The notes beneath the pieces were generated by a model, which made no database searches, was not told where the DNA came from, and was given only the letters and a program-made list of their open reading frames with translations. This document shows, piece by piece, positions 36,786-50,292 of a stretch of DNA of 64,000 nt. Position 1 is the first letter of the stretch; the number at the start of each line of letters is the position of its first letter. The DNA lies in assembly GCF_017654505.1 (NCBI RefSeq), contig NC_054539.1:66110256-66174255 (forward strand), read 5' to 3'. Both the position numbers and the translations under genes were made by a program. The DNA comes from Polyodon spathula. Taxonomy: Eukaryota > Chordata > Actinopteri > Acipenseriformes > Polyodontidae.

Positions 36786-37511
36786 TGTGGTGATGCCAGA
36801 CCAGGAAGGATAATGACAACAGTTTTGGCGAGTGAAATGTTTAAACAGAAAACAAAACACTGAACAAACAAAACAACACAATGGCCAAACAAAGAACAGA
36901 CAGACAGACGAACAAGACAGACAAACTAACAGACATACAAACAAACATGTCAGACCATGAAGGATAATGACAACAGTTTTGGCGAGTGAAGTGTGCAGTT
37001 TTGTTGAAAATAAAAGGTTTAAGCAGAAAACAAAACACTGAACAAACAAAACGGCACAGTGGCCAAAACAAAGAACAGACAGACAGACAGAGCCAAACAG
37101 ACAGACAGACACAGACAAACAAACGGTGGACGAACCCAGACAAGTGTTGTGCGGGTCCTCCTGCACGAGTAGCAATTGTTATTCTTTTAATTATTTTTCT
37201 CATTCTCTCTCTTTCATTCTCCAATGTGAACCCCCAACCCCGTTTGCGTGAAACACTCACTCTTTTATGCAGTTGTGCCGAGACTCGATTGCTAATCAAT
37301 CATTCACATGAATCCCGTGACAGTCTGCATGTGGACTAATTGAGCACTCCCTGTGCTCCCATACAAATACCCAGTTTAATCCCTTGTGCCTAAATACAAA
37401 TATACATTTTAAATCACCTGTGCTACATAACCCACACTCCATGCACCAATACATACACACAACATATAGCATAAAACACAAAAATACACACGGGCAGGGC
37501 AGCCCACCACA
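36786..37511 (-). repeat. LTR-like repeat segment in unit copy 1
   Basis: The ends TGTGGTG and CACCACA are inverted. The interior shares patches (CAGACCAG near the start, gtagcaattgt) with the LTR-like repeat at 52761-54976. It is present in all three tandem copies. Family membership is weaker than for the hairpin-bearing copies, because I see no hairpin here. Confidence 0.4.
36797..37118. repeat. Nested direct repeat inside each 3.65-kb unit
   Basis: Two roughly 155-165-bp blocks (36797-36950 and 36951-37118), each with ggataatgacaacagtttt, ggcgagtgaa and a GACA/CAAA-rich run. They recur at equivalent places in copies 2 (about 40444-40765) and 3 (about 44096-44417). Confidence 0.85.
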
Positions 37512-39351
37512 GATAGTTATTTATCGTCACTTGTTCGATTCTACTCCGTTGAGTATCTCGCTCTCTTTTTGTTGCAAAAAGGGCATAGAATACATGTGTC
37601 TTGCCTCTGTCCAGAGTAACATGGGTTAACTAGCGGACTGAATAATAGTAGTGACTGATGCATTAGACTACTAAAATAAATGCTCTGTGCTTGTACCCAC
37701 AATCTGTGTCTAGACTTTCTTCTGGCCTGGATTAACATCAAACCAGCTTGCCCATCAGTACATGTCAGAAGAAGACTCAAAGCAATATTACATGCATGCT
37801 GGTGGACAGCTCCCTGTCATTTTTATGTAAAACATTACTGTATAGATGTTTTATCACCAGCAATCAGCCACCCTCACCACTAATAATAATACAAAGCACC
37901 CCTGTAACCATGCAGTACTACACAACCCAGATGCCTACTAACTAAGATGGGGACATTGTATTTGGTACATAAAGACTGCTGAGATGTTTTGTGTAATTTC
38001 GTGTTGTTAAGTCAATACTCTACTCCCTAGCCCTGCTGGTATTTCCCATTCGATAACCCACACAGGGATTCCTCTAAACACACTACATATTCAGGGCAGA
38101 GTTGCAATGTTTTCTCACACTGTATTTTATTCTTACAATTTTAATCTAATTTATTCTGCTCTGATCTGCTGCTCCACCCGCTTTGCCGAATTTGTTTGGA
38201 CGTTTTGGTGTCCTGCTGTGCAGTAAGAAAGCGAGTGGTCCCACCCAATTGCATTGTTATGTGGTATCCTGAAATGCAATGCTGCTAAAGGATAAGCTTA
38301 ATTTACCTCTGGCTGAGATTCATCCCCTTTGGAAGCAGAAGACCCTAGAGACACATTCTGTCTTCTTTACAAAGTATCCTCTGCTTGTGGCAGAAGCCCT
38401 CACTTCACATCAGCTTCAGTGGTTATTAAATAGATGTTCTGCCCACAGCTTTGCCAAGGTGGCTTATAGACAGAATACAGTTTTATAAATGGTTGACTTT
38501 TTTCAGAAATATACAAGGTGATTAAACAAATAAAACAAAACTGCATTGCACAGATACCATCTTACATAGCTATTGAGTTTAATTAGATCAGTGGTCCTCT
38601 TAGATGGGCCATCACAGGGTACAGTCATTTATACCATCTCAATTCAGGGAATATTTCATTTCTGCCCTGTTTCATTTCCTTTTCTGTTGTGTGTGTTTGG
38701 TATAATTCTGTGTTGCTGTTTTTGCTTAGATGTGTATTCACCAGGCTTACTATCTGATGTCACTTTTCAATGACTGCTTCTGAAAGCATTCCAGTGGCTT
38801 AATTAGTGAAGCTGTTTTATAATAACCATTATGGCAGTGTTACTGTAATGTGTTTGCCATTCTGAAAGTTTCCACTTACTAGTTTACAGTTGCAGAGGAG
38901 CAGAAGTGGTAATTTCTTCACTTCAGAAAATTCAGCTTTTCAGAATACTGTAGAGTGTCCCTATTGTGTTTCTGTACTCACAAACGCAAAGAGACTCATC
39001 TTAGGACTTACTTATGAAACCACAAAGTTGTTTTTTTCACAGGTTTGTGTCATGGACAAGGTTGGACCATTAAGATTTGAAATAAAAGGTAAAATCAATC
39101 TGTGTAGCATCATTTCACACTGCACAGCATAGTCCTTTTGCTGATTTTTTTTTTTTTTTTTTTTTTTTTTATGTATTCAGTAAAGCACTTTATTTTCATA
39201 GCCTACATTGTTAGTGGGCAGATGTAATGGCCACACATATATTTAATGGCAAACTTCTAAAAGTTTTGAATTGATTTTGACCAGTACTGTAAGTTTTAAA
39301 GTGAGGAATGCTGCTGTTACAGACCCTAAAGCAGCTAACTTACAAGGTAAC

Positions 39352-42300
39352 CCTGAATGTCGTGTGAGCAACTTTAATTGTTAACAATTACACAGTAGTT
39401 GTTTTTGCGAAATTATCTTTGTCTTAACAAGTTTGTTATGTATTGTTATAGAAGTAAGTAAGACATGTTTTGTGTAAATATAGGGGATAATGCAGTAAGA
39501 AATGAATACATATTGTAGGATATATTAACTAAAGTGTTTCTTTTTGTTGGCTCTCCATTTTATCAGACAAGTGCACTTTCCATGCTAGTGCTAGTAAGCT
39601 CTTATTAGAGGCTAGCAAGATAAATATTTAGGACCCTGTGCATGAGTGAAACTGCCCAGAACAGACCATTTAAAAACAGTAATCAACACAGGCTCCGGTC
39701 ACTCCAGCCTCTCATGTCTGCAGCTTCAGCTGAGTATATCCTGTTCCCTGGGAGACGGCTGAGTGACCCTGACGATGGGGGTGTTGTTCACAATGTGGCT
39801 CTGTGTGAGCTGACTCGGACTGATGCGTTTAGAGTGTAACAAGAAAGAGACCTAAGCTGGCTTTAAGCCTACTCTGAAGCAGGTCACTTTTGTGATGGTT
39901 TGTTTTACACTATGAAAAAAAGCCACCCTAAATGCCAAGCCACATCAAAACTGGCTTAAAAGTCGTTAGCGTAAACAGGATTTTAATGTCATCCCCAAAG
40001 TGGCTGTACTGTAAAGGCTGTTTTCTTGTGTGGGTGTAGGCATTTTCATCAGGTACCTTCCCATAGGTTTGTCTGCTCGAGAGAATGTACTGTACAGTTC
40101 CTGGCCACTTTATTATGACCAGCTTGGGCCAGCGTTTACCCTGTTAACAGTCTTACCACAAAGTAGACCTCACAAGGTATTTCTACGTGTGTTTGTGTGT
40201 GTGTGTGTGTGTTTGTGTAGTTCAAGTTCATATCAAATGTGCTCAGTTAGATTGAGATCCAGCGCCTTCTGCTGTCGCTGATGAGCTGGTCATATAACTC
40301 TTTCTCAAGGGATATTACTTTGAGCGCAGTATGGAACTTAGTATTGTAAAATTCACTCTTTTCTGGTGCCATTGTAAGATCCTTTACTAATTGCTTACTT
40401 TAACTAAGTGTGATTGTGTGAACAGGATGTCTTGTGGTGATGCCAGACCAGGAAGGATAATGACAACAGTTTTGGCGAGTGAAATGTTTAAACAGAAAAC
40501 AAAACACTGAACAAACAAAACAACACAATGGCCAAACAAAGAACAGACAGACAGACGAACAAGACAGACAAACTAACAGACATACAAACAAACATGTCAG
40601 ACCATGAAGGATAATGACAACAGTTTTGGCGAGTGAAGTGTGCAGTTTTGTTGAAAATAAAAGGTTTAAGCAGAAAACAAAACACTGAACAAACAAAACG
40701 GCACTGTGGCCAAACAAAGAACAGACAGACAGACAGAGCCAAACAGACAGACAGACACAGACAAACAAACGGTGGACGAACCCAGACAAGTGTTGTGCGG
40801 GTCCTCCTGCACGAGTAGCAATTGTTATTCTTTTAATTATTTTTCTCATTCTCTCTCTTTCATTCTCCAATGTGAACCCCCAACCCCGTTTGCGCGAAAC
40901 ACTCACTCTTTTATGCAGTTGTGCCGAGACTCGATTGCTAATCAATCATTCACATGAATCCCGTGACAGTCTGCATGTGGACTAATTGAGCACTCCCTGT
41001 GCTCCCATACAAATACCCAGTTTAATCTACCCTGTGCCTAAATACAAATATACATTTTAAATCACCTGTGCTACATAACCCACACTCCATGCACCAATAC
41101 ATACACACAACATATAGCATAAAACACAAAAATACACAGGGGCAGGGCAGCCCACCACAGATAGTTATTTATCGTCACTTGTTCGATTCTACTCCGTTGA
41201 GTATCTCGCTCTCTTTTTGTTGCAAAAAGGGCATAGAATACATGTGTCTTGCCTCTGTCCAGAGTAACATGGGTTAACTAGCGGACTGAATAATAGTAGT
41301 GACTGATGCATTAGACTACTAAAATAAATGCTCTGTGCTTGTACCCACAATCTGTGTCTAGACTTTCTTCTGGCCTGGATTAACATCAAACCAGCTTGCC
41401 CATCAGTACATGTCAGAAGAAGACTCAAAGCAATATTACATGCATGCTGGTGGACAGCTCCCTGTCATTTTTATGTAAAACATTACTGTATAGATGTTTT
41501 ATCACCAGCAATCAGCCACCCTCACCACTAATAATAATACAAAGCACCCCTGTAACCATGCAGTACTACACAACCCAGATGCCTACTAACTAAGATGGGG
41601 ACATTGTATTTGGTACATAAAGACTGCTGAGATGTTTTGTGTAATTTCGTGTTGTTAAGTCAATACTCTACTCCCTAGCCCTGCTGGTATTTCCCATTCG
41701 ATAACCCACACAGGGATTCCTCTAAACACACTACATATTCAGGGCAGAGTTGCAATGTTTTCTCACACTGTATTTTATTCTTACAATTTTAATCTAATTT
41801 ATTCTGCTCTGATCTGCTGCTCCACCCGCTTTGCCGAATTTGTTTGGACGTTTTGGTGTCCTGCTGTGCAGTAAGAAAGCGAGTGGTCCCACCCAATTGC
41901 ATTGTTATGTGGTATCCTGAAATGCAATGCTGCTAAAGGATAAGCTTAATTTACCTCTGGCTGAGATTCATCCCCTTTGGAAGCAGAAGACCCTAGAGAC
42001 ACATTCTGTCTTCTTTACAAAGTATCCTCTGCTTGTGGCAGAAGCCCTCACTTCACATCAGCTTCAGTGGTTATTAAATAGATGTTCTGCCCACAGCTTT
42101 GCCAAGGTGGCTTATAGACAGAATACAGTTTTATAAATGGTTGACTTTTTTCAGAAATATACAAGGTGATTAAACAAATAAAACAAAACTGCATTGCACA
42201 GATACCATCTTACATAGCTATTGAGTTTAATTAGATCAGTGGTCCTCTTAGATGGGCCATCACAGGGTACAGTCATTTATACCATCTCAATTCAGGGAAT

Positions 42301-42789
42301 ATTTCATTTCTGCCCTGTTTCATTTCCTTTTCTGTTGTGTGTGTTTGGTATAATTCTGTGTTGCTGTTTTTGCTTAGATGTGTATTCACCAGGCTTACTA
42401 TCTGATGTCACTTTTCAATGACTGCTTCTGAAAGCATTCCAGTGGCTTAATTAGTGAAGCTGTTTTATAATAACCATTATGGCAGTGTTACTGTAATGTG
42501 TTTGCCATTCTGAAAGTTTCCACTTACTAGTTTACAGTTGCAGAGGAGCAGAAGTGGTAATTTCTTCACTTCAGAAAATTCAGCTTTTCAGAATACTGTA
42601 GAGTGTCCCTATTGTGTTTCTGTACTCACAAACGCAAAGAGACTCATCTTAGGACTTACTTATGAAACCACAAAGTTGTTTTTTTCACAGGTTTGTGTCA
42701 TGGACAAGGTTGGACCATTAAGATTTGAAATAAAAGGTAAAATCAATCTGTGTAGCATCATTTCACACTGCACAGCATAGTCCTTTTGC

Positions 42790-42826
<37 letters not shown>

Positions 42827-43003
42827 ATTCAGTAAAGCACTTTATTTTCATAGCCTACATTGTTAGTGGGCAGATGTAATGGCCACACATATATTTAATG
42901 GCAAACTTCTAAAAGTTTTGAATTGATTTTGACCAGTACTGTATGTTTTAAAGTGAGGAATGCTGCTGTTACAGACCCTAAAGCAGCTAACTTACAAGGT
43001 AAC
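39352..43003. repeat. Tandem 3.65-kb unit, copy 2 (apparent recombinant)
   Basis: Second copy (3,652 bp). In the left half it shares most variants with copy 3 (for example gacaagtgcactttcc, tgtgatggtttg, atctaccctgtgcc). In the right half it matches copy 1 closely and includes the roughly 240-bp segment absent from copy 3. A longer poly-T (about 42794-42823) is the main length difference from copy 1. Confidence 0.95.
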
Positions 43004-46000
43004 CCTGAATGTCGTGTGAGCAACTTTAATTGTTAACAATTACACAGTAGTTGTTTTTGCGAAATTATCTTTGTCTTAACAAGTTTGTTATGTATTGTTA
43101 TAGAAGTAAGTAAGACATGTTTTGTGTAAATATAGGGGATAATGCAGTAAGAAATGAATACATATTGTAGGATATATTAACTAAAGTGTTTCTTTTTGTT
43201 GGCTCTCCATTTTATCAGACAAGTGCACTTTCCATGCTAGTGCTAGTAAGCTCTTATTAGAGGCTAGCAAGATAAATATTTAGGACCCTGTGCATGAGTG
43301 AAACTGCCCAGAACAGACCATTTAAAAACAGTAATCAACACAGGCTCCGGTCACTCCGGCCTCTCATGTCTGCAGCTTCAGCTGAGTATATCCTGTTCCC
43401 TGGGAGACGGCTGAGTGACCCTGACGATGGGGGTGTTGTTCACAATGTGGCTCTGTGTGAGCTGACTCGGACTGATGCGTTTAGAGTGTAACAAGAAAGA
43501 GACCTAAGCTGGCTTTAAGCCTACTCTGAAGCAGGTCACTTTTGTGATGGTTTGTTTTACACTATGAAAAAAAGCCACCCTAAATGCCAAGCCACATCAA
43601 AACTGGCTTAAAAGTCGTTAGCGTAAACAGGATTTTAATGTCATCCCCAAAGTGGCTGTACTGTAAAGGCTGTTTTCTTGTGTGGGTGTAGGCATTTTCA
43701 TCAGGTACCTTCCCATAGGTTTGTCTGCTCGAGAGAATGTACTGTACAGTTCCTGGCCACTTTATTATGACCAGCTTGGGCCAGCGTTTACCCTGTTAAC
43801 AGTCTTACCACAAAGTAGACCTCACAAGGTATTTCTACGTGTGTTTGTGTGTGTGTGTGTGTGTTTGTGTAGTTCAAGTTCATATCAAATGTGCTCAGTT
43901 AGATTGAGATCCAGCGCCTTCTGCTGTCGCTGATGAGCTGGTCATATAACTCTTTCTCAAGGGATATTACTTTGAGCGCAGTATGGAACTTAGTATTGTA
44001 AAATTCACTCTTTTCTGGTGCCATTGTAAGATCCTTTACTAATTGCTTACTTTAACTAAGTGTGATTGTGTGAACAGGATGTCTTGTGGTGATGCCAGAC
44101 CAGGAAGGATAATGACAACAGTTTTGGCGAGTGAAATGTTTAAACAGAAAACAAAACACTGAACAAACAAAACAACACAATGGCCAAACAAAGAACAGAC
44201 AGACAGACGAACAAGACAGACAAACTAACAGACATACAAACAAACATGTCAGACCATGAAGGATAATGACAACAGTTTTGGCGAGTGAAGTGTGCAGTTT
44301 TGTTGAAAATAAAAGGTTTAAGCAGAAAACAAAACACTGAACAAAACAAACGGCACTGTGGCCAAACAAACAACAGACAGACAGACAGAGCCAAACAGAC
44401 AGACAGACACAGACAAACAAACGGTGGACGAACCCAGACAAGTGTTGTGCGGGTCCTCCTGCACGAGTAGCAATTGTTATTCTTTTAATTATTTTTCTCA
44501 TTCTCTCTCTTTCATTCTCCAATGTGAACCCCCAACCCCGTTTGCGCGAAACACTCACTCTTTTATGCAGTTGTGCCGAGACTCGATTGCTAATCAATCA
44601 TTCACTTGAATCCCAGCACAGTCTGCATGTGGACTAATTGAGCACTCCCTGTGCTCCCATACAAATACCCAGTTTAATCTACCCTGTGCCTAAATACAAA
44701 TATACATTTTAAATCACCTGTGCTACATAACCCACACTCCATGCACCAATACATACACACAACATATAACATAAAACACAAAAATACACAGGGGCAGGGC
44801 AGCCCACCACAGATAGTTATTTATCGTCAGACGATAAAGACTCAAAGCAGTATTGCATGCATGCTGGTGGACAGCTCCCTGTCATTTTTATGTAAAACAT
44901 TACTGTATAGATGTTTTATCACCAGCAATCAGCCATCCTCACCACAAATAATAATACAAAGCACCCCTGTAATCATGCAGTACCACACAACCCAGATGCC
45001 TACTAACTGTAAGACGGGTATATTGTATTTGGTACACAAAGACTGCTGAGGTGTTTTCTGTAATTTCGTGTTGTTAAGTAAATACTCTACTCCCTAACTC
45101 TGCTGGTATTTCCCATTCGATAACCCACACAGGGATTCCTCTATACACACTACATATTCAGGGCAGAGTTGCAGTGTTTTCTCACACTGTATTTTATTCT
45201 TACAATTTTAATCTAATTTATTCTGCTCTGATCTGCTGCTCCACCCGCTTTGCCGAATTTGTTTGGGCGTTTTGGTGTCCTGCTGTGCAGTAAGAAAGCG
45301 AGTGGTCCCACCCAATTGCATTGTTATGTGGTATCCTGAAATGCAATGCTGCTAAAGGATAAGCTTAATTTACCTCTGGCTGAGATTCATCCCCTTTGGA
45401 AGCAGAAGACCCTAGAGACACATTCTGTCTTCTTTACAAAGTATCCTCTGCTTGTGGCAGAAGCCCTCACTTCACATCAGCTTCAGTGGTTATTAAATAG
45501 ATGTTCTGCCCACAGCTTTGCCAAGGTGGCTTATAGACAGAATACAGTTTTATAAATGGTTGACTTTTTTCAGAAATATACAAGGTGATTAAACAAATAA
45601 AACAAAACTGCATTGCACAGATACCATCTTACATAGCTATTGAGTTTAATTAGATCAGTGGTCCTCTTAGATGGGCCATCACAGGGTACAGTCATTTATA
45701 CCATCTCAATTCAGGGAATATTTCATTTCTGCCCTGTTTCATTTCCTTTTCTGTTGTGTGTGTTTGGTATAATTCTGTGTTGCTGTTTTTGCTTAGATGT
45801 GTATTCACCAGGCTTATTATCTGATGTCACTTTTCAATGACTTCTTCTGAAAGCATTCCAGTGGCTTAATTAGTGAAGCTGTTTTATAATAACCATTATG
45901 GCAGTGTTACTGTAATGTGTTTGCCATTCTGAAAGTTTCCACTTACTAGTTTACAGTTGCAGAGGAGCAGAAGTGGTAATTTCTTCACTTCAGAAAATTC

Positions 46001-46309
46001 AGCTTTTCAGAATACTGTAGAGTGTCCCTATTGTGTTTCTGTACTCACAAACGCAAAGAGACTCATCTTAGGACTTACTTATGAAACCACAAAGTTGTTT
46101 TTTTCACAGGTTTGTGTCATGGACAAGGTTGGACCATTAAGATTTGAAATAAAAGGTAAAATCAATCTGTGTAGCATCAGATTTAATGGCCACACATATA
46201 TTTAATGGCAAACTTCTAAAAGTTTTGAATTGATTTTGACCAGAACTGTATGTTTTAAAGTGAGGAATGCTGCTGTTACAGACCCTGAAGCAGCTAACTT
46301 ACAAGGTAA
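43004..46309. repeat. Tandem 3.65-kb unit, copy 3 (shortened)
   Basis: Third copy (3,306 bp). It has two deletions relative to copy 2: a net 235 bp at 44830, with an 8-nt filler gacgataa at the join, and 112 bp after 46179 that removes the poly-T tract. Right-half variants (for example gtttgggcgttttgg, ggcttattatctg) distinguish it from copies 1 and 2. The array ends after acttacaaggtaa. Confidence 0.95.
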
Positions 46310-49300
46310 ACTTCTTGGAGACGGTTATATTGTGTTTAGGTGCAAAATGCAATTTGGTAGGTAAAAAAAAAAAATGCCTGTTTCATATTTGAAACAACAG
46401 CAGCTAACAGGGTCTGTGTCAAAATCAGTGCAGGGGGAGCGTCAGCTTTCTGGTATGCCCTGGCCAGCTCTCAGGAGTAATCTGCTCAGTCAGTAGTCTG
46501 GAGGGTTGTCGTAAATATAATCAGTTAAATGCTTTGTTGTCTTATTTACTTAGATGCAGCTTAAGATATAAATTCTAACAACAACAAGAACAAAAAGTAT
46601 ATAGGTTCCTGACAGATATCTTAAAGAAAATCACTCAAATGGGAGAAATATGTCAGACATGACTGTTAGTTGCTGAAGACTTCGCTCTCAAGGACAGGGG
46701 TCCTGGGGTATTATGCTGCCATCAGCATTTTTTACTTCCCGCGACAGACGGTGTTTTATTCCGAGAGTTCAAACCTGTTTTATGAGAGGTGAAGATGGAG
46801 AATGAATTGCATACATTTAACTTTACGCTGACTAAAGGGCTTAACCACCCTGACAGTGTGATTTATAGCAGCAGATTCTGAAGCTACCAAATTTTTAAAA
46901 AGGCAGTCCTTATTGTGCATTTGGAAAGTAGTGTGCCTGACCTATCTCCTGTGCAAAATGTACATGTTGTCCGATGTGCTTGTCTCGTATGCATGTGTCA
47001 TTTTAAAGCCTCAAAGGTCAATAATTATTTTAAGTCATTTCATGTCAAATTGATCAAATGCATAGACTTGGCTTTATGAACATTTTGTGAAATGTATGCC
47101 CTGAAATTGAGGATAAGGCAGATACACAACTGGTACTATTGATGCCAGGGATGTATTTCATGTTTAAAACTTGCACATTTTAATTTTTTTAAATCAAAGT
47201 TATGGGTATTTATGAAGCCCATTGAAATTAATTTTTGTGTTCTTTATTTTTGTACCAATACATAGTGGGGGAGAAAAAGTGCTTTTACTTTAATTATACA
47301 TTTATTCTCTGTAAAACAACATTGCTCTGCATAGGAATTTGTGTGGGCAATGTAGCTGTGCACTACCAGTCACTATAACCAAAAATATAGACTGGCACAT
47401 AAATGTGAAAATTGACACCAGCATCTGTTCTTTTCCATTGTTTGCCCTCAGTGTGCCATGTCATAAAATAGATTGGCTTACTCTTTTTTTTTTTTTTTTC
47501 CTCACAGCTACACGTGGCACTGTTAACATTTTATGAGATTCCTTCTATGACTCATTCTATTATTATTAGGGTTAGGGTTTTTAACTCTGTTTTTAATAGT
47601 GAAGCGCAGGTGAGATTATATGTTCTTCAAGAAAGTAAGTTAGGCTACACTTCTAGCACAGCAGTTACTGCAGTTTGGAAGGACCTTTTTAAGTAGGGTT
47701 TTAAAAGTTTTTCACCGATATTTAAAGGTGGCATTATTTGGTTCAGCCAGCGTTCAGGTCATTTATTATTAGGTCTGAGGACATTTCTGGTTACTGAAGA
47801 AAAAGTCTATACATGTCTATGGTAACTCTAGTACTCATCTTGTGACAAAGTTTGTCAGCGATGATGATTAGCAAATTAATTAATGTGACCTGTATTCGTG
47901 TTCTGGGCCTGAAAGGATGGTCCTAGTTAAACTGGTGGATTGAAGTCCAGAGTCTAGAATAGCTATGAGTTTAGGACAAGGCATCAGTCTGCCATTCCCC
48001 TCCTCCTTGTGTTAGGTGAGCTATAATAAATCTTCATCCACTTCTAAATGAGCATATGAAAGCTGCTGAAAGTGCAGTCATTAATTTATTTGTATTTTTA
48101 TAGCTTCTTGTTTAAAGTACTCCATTCATTCTAGGTGATAATAAAGTGTAGCTCTTTTTTAAAAAAAATTATTGCATTAATAATTAAAGAAACAAAGACA
48201 TGAAAAGGCTGCTGCAGTGCACCACATTTGTTCTTCATGTTATTAATCTTTTTTTGAGGGAAATACATTTATTTTATCATTAATTTTCTTTTCTGAGGGC
48301 CCCCTCCTTCCAGACTTCAATGTGAGGAGAAATATTTGAGCAACTTCATCTTCCTAGTGCAAGATAATGGATCTAAAAAGTCACTGCAACCGTATACAAA
48401 AATGGCCACAATCACTCAACTGAGGTTTCACTGTGGCAGGAGGTTATGGTGTGAGTTACTAATGCAGATTGACACCACCGTTGTGGTTGCATGAAGGATT
48501 GTTTTCAAACTTTTCTAAGTCTCAAGTTGAGCAACATCAACTTTTGTGTAATTCTGAAGAGGTTTCTACCATGTGTTGATTTTAGGTGAAATTGTAAAAT
48601 CCACAACTTTTGATAAAAAGCACTTTTCATGCAAGGTGTATTTCATTATAATGCAAAAACTATTTCTGTTACTATTCACAGATGGGTTATACTATTTATT
48701 AGCAAGTTAATCAGAGCGTTGTGTGTACCATGCTGTAATTTGCAAATTATATTAATAGCATTAACATTCAATAGTAGCTGTCAGTGACCTAATGAATAAT
48801 GCATCTTTTTATTTAGCTGAAATGCTGTACAGTGAGAAGATTGATACCTTGGGGGCATGTATGTCACTTTGTTCAGGACAGAAGCGTCTGACATTTTCAA
48901 ACGGATGATAGTAAAGTTGCTCTGCAACAGCTCAGTCAATCTGATCTGCAGAGAAAATGTTCATGGGCAGGTATGGAATTTATAAAGCTGGAAAAGGAGA
49001 AGCTTTTATGAAGTTTGGTAACCTGCCAAGGTCACTGGTCTCCCCCATGGCTTTAATGAGTACACTATGTAACACAATTTTTGTTCCTGGTAGTAAGTGT
49101 TATTTCCTAATTGCTTATGCCTCAAAAGTATAGAAAATGGCTATTATTCCCCACAGACTTTGCTTTTGTGACCAGGACAGTGACATATTTCCAATGGGAA
49201 AACGGGCAAATGTGTGTCTTTTCGTTCACATAAAGTCAGAAAAAAACAACATATGAATCCAAATTAACATGTATTTATACTAAAGTAATACAAAAATGAC

Positions 49301-49401
49301 TACAAATGATTTAGAAGTGAGTAGATTTTCGAGATTTACGATTATACTGTAATCTCAAAAAACTACTACATTTATCCTATTTCTCTTTTAGATATAAAGA
49401 G

Positions 49402-49406
<5 letters not shown>

Positions 49407-49441
<35 letters not shown>

Positions 49442-49450
49442 CTATATATA
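49407..49450. repeat. (TA)n microsatellite
   Basis: Short TA tract with one interruption. Confidence 0.85.
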
Positions 49451-50001
49451 TAGGTATTTTAAAATATACATATCTCCATACAATGGTGACCTTTAATTCT
49501 TATTAATTTATGTTTGGTAGACATTTCTTATATTTAGGCCTCTATACACGCGTGTTATATGTCACAGTTTTTATGTGTATCTTGAGAAAACGCTCATCCG
49601 ATTGTGATGAAACTTGGTTATTACATTCTTTAGCACAATTGAATATGGGAATATATAATAGAAGTGCTGGTCCATCTGTTTTTACATATGTCACAATTAC
49701 GTTTCTACCACATACTGTACCTAGTGAACTGTTGAGAACACAGTATCAGAATTAGTGGATATGGGTGGTGGTGGTGGTGGGGGGGTTGGGTTTGGTTGAG
49801 GTAGGTTCCTCACACCTCATCGAAAAAGTCCACCCCCTCCCAGTCGTTGTTGTTTAAGTACATTTAAAACACGAAACATTTAATTTACAGAATTGCTTTC
49901 CCGGCATTCAAGATGTTGGTTGACAATTGTATTTTTACTGTGATCTTAAATCTGGTGATGAGATGTTAAGGAAAGTACAGTATACGGTAAGTAATGTAAG
50001 T

Positions 50002-50292
50002 CAGGGGTTTCCAATCCTGGTCCAGGGGGACCCCTGTGTTTGCTGGTTTTCATTCTAACTGAGTTCTCAATTACTTAATTGAACTAATAATGTGCTTAAT
50101 TAGACCTCTTTAATTGTTTTCAGCTTTTAAACAGTTGGAGATTTCAAGTTAACTATACAATTTTATAAGTAACTTGAAAATCGGCGACTTGTTAGGAGCT
50201 GAGAACAATTAAAAAGGTCTAATTAAGCACATTAGTTGGAATGAAAACCAGCAGACACAGGGGTCCCCCAGAACTGGGATTGGAAACCCCTG
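50002..50292. mobile_element. hAT-like MITE with long inverted repeats
   Basis: The ends CAGGGGTTTCCAATCC and, inverted, the same sequence at the right side continue as long imperfect arms (to GCTGGTTTTCATTC). Flanks atgtaagt (49994-50001) and atgtaacc (50293-50300) match at 6 of 8 positions, consistent with a diverged 8-bp target duplication. No coding capacity. Confidence 0.8.

Larger units (their letters stand above)
35705..39351. repeat. Tandem 3.65-kb unit, copy 1
   Basis: First of three head-to-tail copies (3,647 bp), starting at cctgaatgtcgtg. It contains a (GT)n patch, an LTR-like segment with an internal duplicated block rich in GACA/CAAA (about 36786-37511), and an exon-like segment flanked by AG and GT near 39040-39090 that I do not recognise. 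Short ORFs inside recur in each copy but show no known domain. It differs from copies 2 and 3 at many sites in its left half but is nearly identical to copy 2 in its right half. Confidence 0.95.

Noticed and set aside
36753..37299. Cys/Val/Phe-rich ORFs on the minus strand, repeated in each tandem copy
   Set aside because: They are translations of GACA/CAAA-rich simple sequence, with no domain and overlapping frames.
47565..47582. Interstitial telomere repeat (tagggttaggg)
   Set aside because: Only about two units; expected by chance.
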